Positions 54,513 through 64,000 of a stretch of 64,000 nt of DNA are shown here, one piece after another. Each line of letters begins with the position of its first letter. The stretch's first letter is position 1. The stretch is taken from positions 1 through 64,000 of the forward strand of contig ARYC01000671.1 in the NCBI GenBank assembly GCA_000711775.1, read 5' to 3'. The notes below the pieces were generated by a model, which did not search any database, was not told where the DNA came from, and saw nothing but the letters and a program-made list of their open reading frames with translations. Made by a program: the position numbers and the translations under genes. The DNA is from Oxytricha trifallax (lineage: Eukaryota > Ciliophora > Spirotrichea > Sporadotrichida > Oxytrichidae).

Positions 54513-55900
54513 ATGAGCGCTAACCTTTTGAGAAGAGCGGCATTACTTGGATCATGTCAATAAAAGTTATCATTCCAGCAACCAAGAAAAGTAGAGACCA
54601 GAGACGCTTGTACTCAGTGGGAGCCTACTTATGACAACTTTGATCAGTCTAGCTTTGAGATTTAAATATAAGTTAAGTAGGAGGTTATCAAAGAAGCTGT
54701 ACAAATTGAGGAGGAGGTTAAACAACCCGCCATAGAGCATTAATAAATCCCAGCCAAAGTTGATTATTAATGCAAAGAATGCAATAAAGTTTTCCCTTAC
54801 AAGTCAACTTATAAGAGACACTTGAGAGATATACACAACGATATGCCAATGGTTATATCTCAAGCATTAAAAGAAAGATGGGAAGTATGTCTGTGAGTTC
54901 TGTGAGAAGCCATATTCTCATACTAGAGACCTAAAAGTGCACTTAAAGAAAAAGCACAATTAAAGTTTTGTCTTTATTCATGAACCCACAGGGAATAGAT
55001 TCCTCTAAAAGAGAAGATCAAGAAACCCAGTGGAGTCTCTTAGAGTTGAAGTCTAGAAGTAAGTTAAAATGAAGAAAGCAGTCAAGAACTTTCCAGTCTC
55101 TGAGATCAATAAAATCATGGTTAAAATAGGGACTATAAAGATTCCCATATCAAAAATTATTGTCTTAGATTCTTGCTTAGAAAGCTACCTCACTCTTGAG
55201 GATAAAGTAGAGAAAAGAGTCATCACTAATGAATAATATGCCTATAAAAATCAATTACTTCCTTGCTAATGATAAGTTCCAAATGGAATTTGCTAATGAG
55301 TATTATGCTCTTTAAAAGGCAAAGTTAAATGAGGGCAGGCATATCATCTAGCTTGATGCTATTTTACTTGGTAAAGATCATGTAGCCTTCAGGCTTCCTT
55401 TACTAGAAATGACTTACAGAGAATTCTTATCTGACAATAGATGTCAGAGATAAATTGGCTAGATAGTATAGCAGATAGTTGAGGGAATTGAAGAGCTTCA
55501 CAAGCTAGGTTATGTTCATAGAGACTTAAAGCCAGAGAATATCATGATGAACTTTCAGCCTCTTAGAGTTTATATTATTGACTTCAACAGAGCTCAAATA
55601 ATGCAAGCCTCTGCATTAGGCAATTTATATGGTACTTCTGGTTATTTCCCAGAAAGAGAAGATTGGAGATATGTAGACGCTTAATGGGATATCTGAGCTC
55701 TAGCAGCAATAATAATAGAGAGTGAAATGTCAAGAAACGATTACTTTAGCTGCAAGGGTGAGAGATTCTAAGTAAAGAATCAAGCAATACCTCGATAGAA
55801 ATAAAATAAATGGAGATCTCAACAAACTTGAATACTCAACTATTATCAAGCCAAGCAAAGAGAATTAATTAACAATAGCAACAATCAAACAGCAAATTAG
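54513..55900 (+). pseudogene. TBE 57 kDa zinc-finger/kinase protein, copy 3
   Basis: ATG 54513 (MSANLLRRAALLGSCQQKL). The first C2H2 finger is intact: CKECNKVFPYKSTYKRHLRD then IH. The second is VCEFCEKPYSHTRDLKVHLK then KKH. The kinase domain has LGYVHRDLKPENIMMNFQPL (55505-55562), IIDFN in place of DFG, a LGNLYGTSGYFPEREDW activation segment and WDI.AL. Small indels near 54850, 55245 and 55440, and a TGA in WDI*AL, interrupt it. It is the best-preserved of the three for the finger region. A kinase fused to zinc fingers is characteristic of TBEs. Confidence 0.87.
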
Positions 55901-55976
55901 AAAGATAAAATTCAGAGAACTCCCACATAACTCTAAGCTTTTGTTTGTGTGAAATATTTTATAAATTCGCTTGTTA

Positions 55977-56113
55977 TACTCACTTAAATTATTAATATTT
56001 AAACATTAAGCCCCTACATAAACCCTATTAAAACCTTAATAAAGTATGCACTAACAGTCTACTTTTATCAATCAAAAACTCAATCAATCTACTGAAAGGT
56101 TTTTATGGTTTTG
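55977..56113. repeat. TBE copy 3 right terminal inverted repeat
   Basis: Inverse of 51939-52076, with about five differences over 137 bp. Confidence 0.92.
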
Positions 56114-56240
56114 ACTCAGCATCAATTAAAAATGTATTGGGATGCAACTGTGATAAACCGAAAACTCCTTGGATAATATATTGAGAGAGAGATTGATTTA
56201 GCAACGGCGATAGTTTAGTTCTTATTAAGCTAAAGAATGA

Positions 56241-56560
56241 GAAATTACATATAACATGAAGAACAGTGAAGACAAACAAGAAAATGAAAAAGCAAAACAA
56301 GTATCTCCGAAAATATTAACCCAATAGAAGAAGAGAACGGGGTAAGTTAGATGCTTAATATATTGAACAGAGGATTGAAATATAACTATTAAAATACGAA
56401 GGTATCTTCGACGAAGTAAAGGAACAGATCAAATAATTATATTCAAATAAGAAATTACATACTTGTACTGTTAGTATTCAATTCACTTTATTTTTTCTAT
56501 TCAATTTAATTTATTTAGTAGAGATAGCATAGATTTATAAAGATTATTTTAAATAATAAT
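56241..56560 (+). CDS. Small coding segment with a 29-nt intron, beside TBE copy 3
   Basis: A K/E/N-rich start (MKNSEDKQENEKAKQVSPK, ATG 56241) and, one frame over, SENINPIEEENG run up to a GTAAGT...GAACAG intron (56342-56370). Then RIEIQLLKYEGIFDEVKEQI and KQLYSNKK follow, leading into a hydrophobic FTLFFLFNLIYLVEIAQIY. This would be an acidic soluble domain followed by one membrane segment. It starts 128 bp after the transposon end. The frame before the intron is ambiguous. No family recognised. Confidence 0.45.
56342..56370 (+). other. Possible 29-nt intron
   Basis: GTAAGT at the 5' end and ACAG at the 3' end. Its removal joins two purine-rich coding stretches in frame (EEENG / RIEIQ). 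Very short, but within the size range of ciliate introns. Confidence 0.45.
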
Positions 56561-57899
56561 ATTAAGTAGAATATGTGTATTTTTTTAATACATTTAATAA
56601 AAATATTTAAATCAGGTAGGAAAATAAAACTAAATAAGTTTACTATAAAATATAAATAAATAAAAAATTTTTATAATGAGGAAATATATTAAATTAAGAA
56701 TTATTTATTCATTTTATAATTTGTAATTTGTAATTTATAATTATTTAATGATTACAAAAATGTAAATGATAACAGACGTATTACATCATATGACCTTGAA
56801 TAATTTTTAATATTTTATTTTTATAAATAATTGTGATATTGCATAAATAATATATTTTAGATCATATTATTAGTAGATTTATTTTGATTTTATCATCATT
56901 TTATTTTATGAAATGAAAGAAATTTTTAGTACAGTTCGATAAATGAGTTACAGATAGATGAAAAATTTGATAGAGAAAAATAGATTTGAAAAATTAACAT
57001 AATTTAAAAATCTTAAAAAATGAAAATGGAAGGAGGAGTGGAGAGCGAGGAGTTGGTTTTAATTTGAGTACAGAGAGCAGTCAGAACACTCATAAAAAGA
57101 CCATAACCTTTTTCTGACTTTTAAAAGGCAGAGGATATGAATTGAATAATTAAAACTTCGTTTGTCCACTCTAAGGGGCATTTGTTACTTTATTAAAATA
57201 TATAAACTATCCTCAAGAAAGGTGTTAATCATATTTCAATTCAAGTTGAACCTTAGCATTATTAAAGAATACTTCGTCAAAAAATACTATACTTTTATAT
57301 TAAAAAGAATTCTTTTTAGAATTAGATTTTTTATTTTGATACACATTAGTCCATGATATCAGAAACTAACAAATATCATTAATTCTAAAATTGCAACAAA
57401 AATAAGCACAACTTGGTCTAAGACAAATCTTTTTTATTTTTGACGATATATTTACTAGTAAGTTAATAAATAATTTAAGGCTAAACTAAAAGGAAGAGAT
57501 ATGGAAGAATAATAAAATTAATACAATTTCATAATTTTTATTATTTTCAGAAACACCAGTGTTTTTAAGCAATACAACTTTCTTAAGAAATTTCAACAAT
57601 CGTAGTATTCAATTTGAAATGAGTTTTAAAACAATTTTGTTAAGCATAAATACTTGTTATAAGCCAATAATTTTCAAATTTTAATATAAAAATATTACGG
57701 AAATTAGGTATATGCAGACTAGGACACTCTCTTGTCATTCATCAATTATGACTGTATTCATATAAAGGCAGGAATTAAAAAACAGCATTTAATTTCATAA
57801 TCAGATGAACCACATAACATATATAAAATTGTCACATGAATAATTTATGATATTTAAATTCATAATCATTATTTATTATTTTTTTAATTTGTATCCTCA
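56561..57899. other. AT-rich spacer
   Basis: Long A/T-rich stretch with a small (TAATTTG/A)n repeat at 56715-56745. Around 57080-57170 it shares a diverged segment with 50990-51100. No gene recognised. Confidence 0.4.
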
Positions 57900-58535
57900 T
57901 CCTTATTATACTTAACCCGAACCTTAAAAACACTAGATAATATAGCAATGGTGCTTTATTCTTCTTTGTCGGTTAGTTTCTTATGTCTATCAATTTATTC
58001 TTAATTTAGTATATGTGGATGTGCTTGAAATGCAGGATAACACACTTCTAAAGAATACAACCCCACCTTTACTAGCTAATGATATTATTTTCCCCATGCA
58101 TTTCTATAGTTTCTACAATCTATCAAGACTCTTCTTAGTTTCCTCTAATAATTAACAAGTTATTTTGTTAATTAAACCATTCTACATAAGTAGTTCCTAT
58201 AATTAACCATTCTTAAGCTTAAGTTTAACTCTCTTGAGAAGTTCCATAAAAAAGTACATAGAAATCATTATAAATTGAGTTCTCTTGCTTTCCTAAGGAA
58301 ATGTTTGTCACTTATATGATACCCCTCCTTTAATTTGTAATATTTATAAAGTTGTTCTTCGATGATAAATCTACAAAGGTATCTTACTTAATCTCTGATT
58401 TGCAAAAGCATTGTAGCTGTTAGAGTATATGCTCAAAGTAATCAAATTATTTTCGCTAACACCACTCATGCCAGAGTTAGTTGAAACTGACCTGGATTCC
58501 TCAGTAAATTTATCTTTTTCTTAATAACTTTTCAT
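57900..58535 (-). pseudogene. Unknown helical protein gene, minus strand
   Basis: Reading leftwards from about 58530: KDKFTEESRSVSTNSGMSGV, SENNLITLSIYSNSYNAFAN, to TGA near 58318. A second frame of about 130 codons then carries FFMELLKRVKLKLKNGQLQE, QLLEETKKSLDRLQKLQKCM and GKIISLASKGGVVFF. A Ser-rich disordered part is followed by long amphipathic helices. No family recognised. Confidence 0.45.
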
Positions 58536-59399
58536 GTTAATTTTATAATTCTAGTGATCATAATGTATTTACTACCTAATAAATAAATGATTCCATAAAA
58601 TTTTTGAATGATACCATCTCAATTTAAATCAACTAATTTGTTATATTTTTTTAAAGATAATTATAGTTTATATTTAAGAGAGAATAATATAGTTTTATAA
58701 ATTAAGCTAAAATTAAACATCTGATATACTTTGACACTTTGATAAATATAAATCCAAAAAACAAGTATACTCATTAATCCTTAAATATTTAGATAGATAT
58801 GATTAAATCTAAAAATACTTTTTCAAAAATGGAGATAAAGTAGAAAGTTTATAAAATATAATGCTTGGGCATAATTGACTTAATTTTTGATTCTTTTTTC
58901 TATGAGTTGTTCTGCCTATTTCTGAATGATTATTTCTCACTCAGTTTTAAATTTACAATAATATTTGAATTTACTCTTCCTGAAACTTTTAATCTATTGA
59001 TTATCTACTTTTTTTCTGTTTTTTTTTTAACAGATCCGGCTACAATTTAAAAATGTCTTCCTTATCTTTGTTTGATAAATTTGACTATAAGTTGAAAAGT
59101 TTATTAAATTTAATTTGCATTAGGCTTTGAGCTATGATTATATAAAAATAATTAAGTTTATAGCATTTGTTTATGAATTACTTATTTTATTTAATTTGAG
59201 AAAAATTTCCTGGCATCCTCTTCGTATTACTAACTTAATATGTTTTCAACGTTATCTTTTATTTAGATGTTTAGTCTTTGCCTTTCATTAATTTATATTT
59301 ATTCATTTAAATCTTTTGTATTTACAAATTACGTGGCACTCAATCATTAATCTACAGATGAACTAAGTTATAAAAATACAGATTTAAATGTTCGTATTG
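58536..59399. other. AT-rich spacer
   Basis: T-rich and A-rich runs, hydrophobic short frames only. Nothing recognised. Confidence 0.35.
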
Positions 59400-60480
59400 T
59401 TGTAATATTCATTAAATTATATTTTTTTTGCTCATTTCCTGCAATTAATTCAGCTATATGCTCTTCTAGCTCCTTTTAATGTTCCTATAGTTTACCCATT
59501 TTCATGAATCTCTTCTCAGCTTTTTTTAACTATCAATTTTTTTTGTGATTTTTTAATTTCAAACCTTTGAGCCCATCTTCACATCTCTCTCGATTACTCT
59601 TAAAACTCTTAATTAATTTCCATGATCGATCATAAACTTAAAATAAAAAGAAGTGAGTAGTCAACTATTATTAACATACTAAATTATTAAGTTGGCATAT
59701 TAAAATTAAGATGGATTGGTCTAAAAATTTTATAAAGTAAATCCACTTTTTATATCTAGGCTTTTTACTCATTATTTATCTGGTAAGCATTTAGTTTTTC
59801 ATAATTGACTTTCTAAATACTTATTTGCTTGCAATTATTTTGAATTAAATTAATTTGTTAAATTTAAAGTTTACCCATTCTATATTTAAAGTTTGTATTT
59901 GCGTTTATAATAATTGCTAGCAATTCGTACTTAATAAAAAAAAACTCCCAATAAATATCTTAATGATATCTAATTTTGATTGAATTTAAACTTTTCACGA
60001 AATTAAGAATCTGCGCTTTCTCTTGAAAAGCCTTAATATTTTCATAATGCAGCTCATTAATTTAGGTTTCTTAAAGCTTCATAATGAGCTCATTTTCTTA
60101 AAGTTTCTATGAAATGTCTTCCATTTATACAATTAATTTATATATATATTTATTGCCTATTTGAATTCTTCTAAACTTATTAATTTACATATTTAGAGAT
60201 TTTCTAGAATCTGTAAGTTAACTTCCTTGCATTCTCTAATAGATTATTTTTTAAGTTTAGTAATAATTTCTCCTTAGAAATACTTAAAAACCTAAGAATT
60301 TGTATTTTACTCTTTACTACCGCATAAAAATTTAGCTTTATCATGCATTTTATGCATTAACAAGGAAAGTTCACTTCGATTATGAATAAATACAGAGAAA
60401 TTATAATTTTTAAGGTTTCTTTAATATAATCAAAATCTTTGAATTAATGCGTGATGTTTACTAATACTCAAAAATTGATC
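59400..60480 (-). pseudogene. Coiled-coil protein gene, minus strand
   Basis: From about 60440 leftwards: SELSLLMHKMHDKAKFLCGS, GEIITKLKKQSIRECKEVNL, LENLQICKLISLEEFKQAIN. The frame then changes near 60125 to a 165-codon stretch with strong heptads: MEDISQKLQENELIMKLQET, INELHYENIKAFQEKAQILN, ending at TGA near 59634. Further left, RCEDGLKGLKLKNHKKN and KRFMKMGKLQEHQKELEEHI continue the coiled coil. About 350 residues with three breaks. A structural or cytoskeletal role is possible from composition only. Confidence 0.55.
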
Positions 60481-61649
60481 CGCTTGTTTTATGAATTCAT
60501 CTATGCTATCTTATTATTAATAAAATACAAAAAAATAGGAAATATAAGAGATTGATTAATTAACACTGCCAACATTTCATTACTTGTTAATAAATATATA
60601 TTTAATATATCTTAAAATATCTGCAAAATAAATACGTTTTAAGAATGAGCGTTTCATATAATTATAGTAACAATAATATTATTGTTTGTTTTTATTATTT
60701 TTATATGCTTGATTTATAATTATACTATGAAAAGTAGATGCATAGGTGTTGAAGTGATATTCGATTTGTAAAATCAACTTTTATTTTGACAACTTAACAA
60801 TCAGATTTTAAATGTGCTTACGCAGATTAGTTGCCCTTACACTTAAATTAAATGAATAACTTGGAATTTATAAAGCAAAAGTAAGAGAATTGGTGAGAGT
60901 AAGTATAATAAAGAATAATTGTAAGAAAATAATAGTCTTACATTATGATGTTTCTGTGTTGGAGAGGAAATATCTCAGAGAGGTTTTCTATCATCCATTA
61001 AATTCTCATGTCTTTTTAAGATTGAATCTGAATAATATAAATATTTTCTGTTATTTATTTTGAAATATCAATAAATTTCATTTCAAAGATTTATGATTGA
61101 TAGTAACTTAAGGAATATAGCTTAGATGGAATATCATTGTTTGTCCGTTCTGTTTTGAAGTGAGGTAGGAGATTATTTATTTAGTTTATATAGTAAGATC
61201 TATTAAAGTAAAATATAATTTATAGGTTTAAATAATAAAGTTGTACTTTTTCATTTCAGTAACTGTAAGCAGAGTGATATTTAACAATTGTTATATAATT
61301 TTTATATGATTAAAAATGTTTTCTTCAATTTTAGATATCATGAGTGTGATGTAATTGTGTACAGTTAAATATTTCTTTTTGCCTATAATGCTCATAAATT
61401 TCTTTGAGATTTTTAAATTTTAGAATTTAATTCCTGCAAAATTTCCAATTAAATTTATACAGGAAGTTCAGCCGAATAATGATCAATTTAAATTCCCTAT
61501 TTAGATATAATTTCATACTCATCTTCTTCATTTAACTTTTTCCTAAGTTCTTATGTTTAATTATCAAATATATTATGAGTCTTTTTGTTTTAAATTTTAT
61601 GTCATTTTATGTAAATTTTTATGAAAGAATTTTAGCTTTTACAAATATT
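60481..61649. other. AT-rich region with weak coding signs
   Basis: One plus-strand frame near 60940-61155 (CFCVGEEISQRGFLSSIKF then FKIESEQYKYFLLFILKYQ) is open for about 70 codons but is not clearly above chance. Otherwise A/T-rich and featureless. Confidence 0.3.
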
Positions 61650-62315
61650 TGTTCTAACCGAGATACCACTCCTCATCACCTCAAAAAAATAATTATTTTT
61701 TTTAAAAAAGTAAAAAATGATCTTACTATTATTTAGAATAATATCGAGTTTGAATGATTTAAATTTTAAAAAATATTTTTTTATATTTAATTTTTATGTA
61801 AAATCATATATAAAAACAGGTAGATGTGAATGATAAAAATTTTAATATCTATTAATAATACTAATATGTGTAATGTATGACAATAATATTGTCTGAACAG
61901 AAACTCCCAGGAATTCCTATTTCTAGTTCAATTTAGGGAGTAACCAAATTAGTGGCAGTTGTAATTTTTCTGATATTGTCAAGTTTAAAAAATTGGGGTT
62001 TGACTTTTCATCTTCATCTGTAGTTGTAGTATTAGTTGTAGTTTTTGTAGAAAAAGGCATTAGTATTTCTGATTTTTTCAAAGTTTTTCACATATATAAT
62101 GTTTCAACACTGATGTTTAAAATTTATATATTTTGACATAACGTTTGCCATTTTTTAGGTTAAATAAATCAATTTCTAATTAAAAATTAATATTGAATTC
62201 TAATATTGGAATATTAAGGGAGATGTAGATTTAGAACTCGATGATAAAAATTTGATATTAAATATGATAAGTTAAAGGGTGGGAATGGATGTGGGAGGGG
62301 TATCTCGGTTAGAAC
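61650..62315. mobile_element. 666-bp non-autonomous TIR element C
   Basis: Terminal inverted repeats of about 25-30 bp: TGTTCTAACCGAGATACCAC at the left and GGTATCTCGGTTAGAACA at the right. Flanking AATATT occurs on both sides (61644-61649 and 62316-62321), a possible target duplication, though this hexamer is itself a palindrome. The interior is AT-rich and non-coding except for short frames. No relation to the other palindromic families here. Confidence 0.65.
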
Positions 62316-62321
62316 AAATAT

Positions 62322-63129
62322 TCATGAGTTTTAATGGCATCCTTCAAGTTTTTAAGACTATTGTATCTTTGATTTTTCTTCATGAACTTATCTTTAATTA
62401 ATTCTTTATTATCTTTCTGAAATTTATTTGTTCTTTTCTTCACTTAATTCCAAAAATTACTTGCACTCTTCTATGAAATACTTATAATAAAACGTGGACT
62501 ATTTGGATAGATTTATCTGGGAATTTTTTCTGGTTTCGATCTTTGACAATATTTTATAATATTTATTGTTCAATTTCTAGGAATTGTGGTTATTTTAGTG
62601 ATTTATGATTTGAGATTTAACTGGTTTATAAGCAAGGCTAGAAGTCTTTCTGTAGGATAGTAAACTATTTTTTAAAGCATAAGGCATATAAGCCTTTTTA
62701 AAATAGCTTTCTTGGAAAATATTTGGATTTTAAAAAAAAGAAATGAAATACTTAAAAGGGTATTAGCTAGTATTAATTATTATTTCAAATATATGTTCTT
62801 TAATTTGAAATATATTAAAAAAAGGATTGTGAAGATTTATTTTTTTTAAGTATTATATTAAATGAATCACTAGTGTTGAAACCAGTTAAACTTTTTACCT
62901 CTCTCTTATTCCATTCTATGAATTCTTACTCTCCCATTAGCTTTCGTCTTAAGCGTATCTAGAGTTAAGCAAAATCTACCTAGCTTTAGAAGGTCCTTCT
63001 ATATTGGGGTTTGACTGCGGTTTTATCCACAAACAATAGTTAAGGATTCTCATAAAGCACCCCTAATATTCTAGTTAGATTTATCGCTAATTCTATATAG
63101 AATTTTGGCTTCCTGAGCCTGACAGAAAA
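62322..63129. other. AT-rich spacer
   Basis: No gene recognised up to about 62880. From 62880 to 63129 it is somewhat GC-richer, which could be the untranslated leader of the next segment. Confidence 0.35.
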
Positions 63130-63255
63130 ATGGCAATCATGCAAGCAATGCAACAGCAGCCAGCTCTAAAAAATTCATCTGGTACCACAAGCAGTGCATA
63201 TGTTATAGTCCTTATGCCTCTAAAAATTTAGTAAAAATTAAAACAAGTTAAATGA
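63130..63255 (+). CDS. Probable gene 5' segment, Q/A/S-rich
   Basis: ATG 63130: MAIMQAMQQQPALKNSSGTT then SSAYV, in locally GC-richer DNA, before passing into AT-rich sequence and TGA 63253-63255. The first about 25 codons look genuine and the rest does not, so a segment junction near 63210 is likely. It may be the start of the gene whose acidic part begins at 63817. Confidence 0.4.
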
Positions 63256-63816
63256 TAATTTAGTATATTAATCATTCCTGATCAAAACTAGAAGATCCTA
63301 AAGGAATTTGAGGCTGCGTTTTTAATTACAACTTCCCAAGAATTTTCAATCTTTTAGACTTTTATAGCATTAACTTCTTGAGTTCATGTGTAAAATTGCT
63401 GTATAAAATTTATTCAATAATTATTTAATCATTAGTTTGAATAGAACATTCCAATCTAAAATCTCAGGAAGAGTCATTGTGTCATTATTAATATTTTACT
63501 TTAATTTCTAGTTGTTTACAACATAAACTTCTCTTATTTATTCCTTCGTATAAGATCTTTTAGTTTTTTTCTTGATTAGTTATGCAAATCCTCCTGTTAA
63601 TGATCGTTTAATACTTTCAGTGAGGCACTGCATAGACAGTTATTATTAATCAAGGACATCTGTTGTATTGTGTGGTCCTAATTTCAACGTTGCTCTCATT
63701 TTAATAATTGTAATAAAATTTAAGACTAATTATCAATCATCAAGATTCATGTGATTAAACGGGGAGAGACGATATTGATTTATTTAAATTGATATTATAT
63801 ATATAATATAGAAATT
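63256..63816. other. AT-rich spacer, candidate eliminated segment
   Basis: AT-rich DNA between two plus-strand coding pieces. No gene recognised. Confidence 0.35.
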
Positions 63817-64000
63817 TAAGGGAAGATACTAAAAAGAGCAGACCTTGAAGATCAAAGTGAAGAGTATGATAAAAACTAAGGAGTAAGAAAAAGTGATGAT
63901 TCATAAAGTAAAGACTACTCTAGTAAGCGACAGAGACATGATAGTGATGAGGAAGATGATAGAAGGTATCAAGATTAAGAAGAAGAAGAAGATGATTATT
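63817..64000 (+). CDS. Charged low-complexity coding segment, cut by window end
   Basis: From about 63817 the frame reads EDTKKRADLEDQSEEYDKN, with TAA/TAG as Gln. It then reads SDDSQSKDYSSKRQRHDSD and EEDDRRYQDQEEEEDDY to the last base. The RS/RD-rich then Glu/Asp-rich composition is typical of nuclear, RNA-processing or nucleolar proteins, but no domain is visible. No start codon is identifiable and the 3' end lies outside the window. Confidence 0.65.

Larger units (their letters stand above)
51939..56113. mobile_element. TBE-type transposon, copy 3 (complete)
   Basis: A complete 4175-bp element from CAAAACCATAAAACCCTTTC (51939) to GAAAGGTTTTTATGGTTTTG (56113). Flanking triplets are ATT (51936-51938) and ACT (56114-56116), both ANT. 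The terminal telomeric blocks have decayed at one position (CCAT instead of CCCC) at both ends. Gene order matches copy 1: transposase plus, 22 kDa minus, kinase plus. It is closely related to copy 1 over the shared region. Confidence 0.96.

Noticed and set aside
1..64000. CRISPR arrays, rRNA genes, bacterial-type operons or ribosome binding sites
   Set aside because: No regularly spaced repeats, no rRNA-like conserved blocks, and the sequence is eukaryotic (introns, LINE, ciliate code).

Overview
The window looks like germline (micronuclear) DNA of a spirotrich ciliate of the Oxytricha/Stylonychia type. Three things support this. (1) Three copies of a TBE-type transposon are present, with terminal repeats that carry telomere-like C4A4/G4T4 blocks and with the TBE gene set: a DDE transposase, a 22 kDa protein, and a protein joining C2H2 zinc fingers to a kinase. 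(2) Recognisable proteins read through TAA and TAG as Gln and stop only at TGA; open frames of 278 and 321 codons exist under that code and collapse under the standard one. (3) The DNA is very AT-rich, and the few introns seen are 29-46 nt.

Layout. 1-3070: the right part of TBE copy 1, abutting a GC-richer coding piece (3074-3702). 4.1-13.3 kb: a run of ciliate-code coding regions broken by TGAs and single-base frame changes: unknowns, a centrin-like EF-hand gene, a polycystin/TRP-like membrane protein and an unknown minus-strand gene. A 471-bp palindromic element with 8-bp target duplications sits at 5188-5658. 13.5-13.97 kb: a gene fragment framed by inverted repeats. 14.0-18.6 kb: a minus-strand LINE (ORF1, AP-endonuclease and reverse transcriptase). 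19.4-24.0 kb: several short coding pieces, including one MORN-like piece with an intron. 24845-28848: TBE copy 2, complete and inverted. 28.9-31.5 kb: a 99-aa ORF, an MBF1-like gene between long inverted repeats, and a 415-bp palindrome. 32.45-36.23 kb: a large unknown gene. 37.3-38.0 kb: an MT-A70-type methyltransferase. 38.2-45.2 kb: unknown, channel-like and coiled-coil genes, with a second 8-bp-TSD palindromic element at 40963-41430. 45.6-47.9 kb: a membrane-anchored aspartic protease and an FCP1/SCP-like phosphatase, both damaged. 49.8-51.9 kb: degenerate repeats. 51939-56113: TBE copy 3, complete. 56.2-64.0 kb: coiled-coil and acidic coding pieces, plus a 666-bp TIR element.

The genes do not form an operon or pathway. 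The pattern is a germline region where mobile elements and host-gene pieces or relics are interleaved. Most frames are broken, so many loci are either decaying paralogs, or macronucleus-destined segments interrupted by internal eliminated sequences. The sequence alone cannot separate these two; matching somatic (macronuclear) sequence would. All coordinates for broken genes are approximate at their ends.
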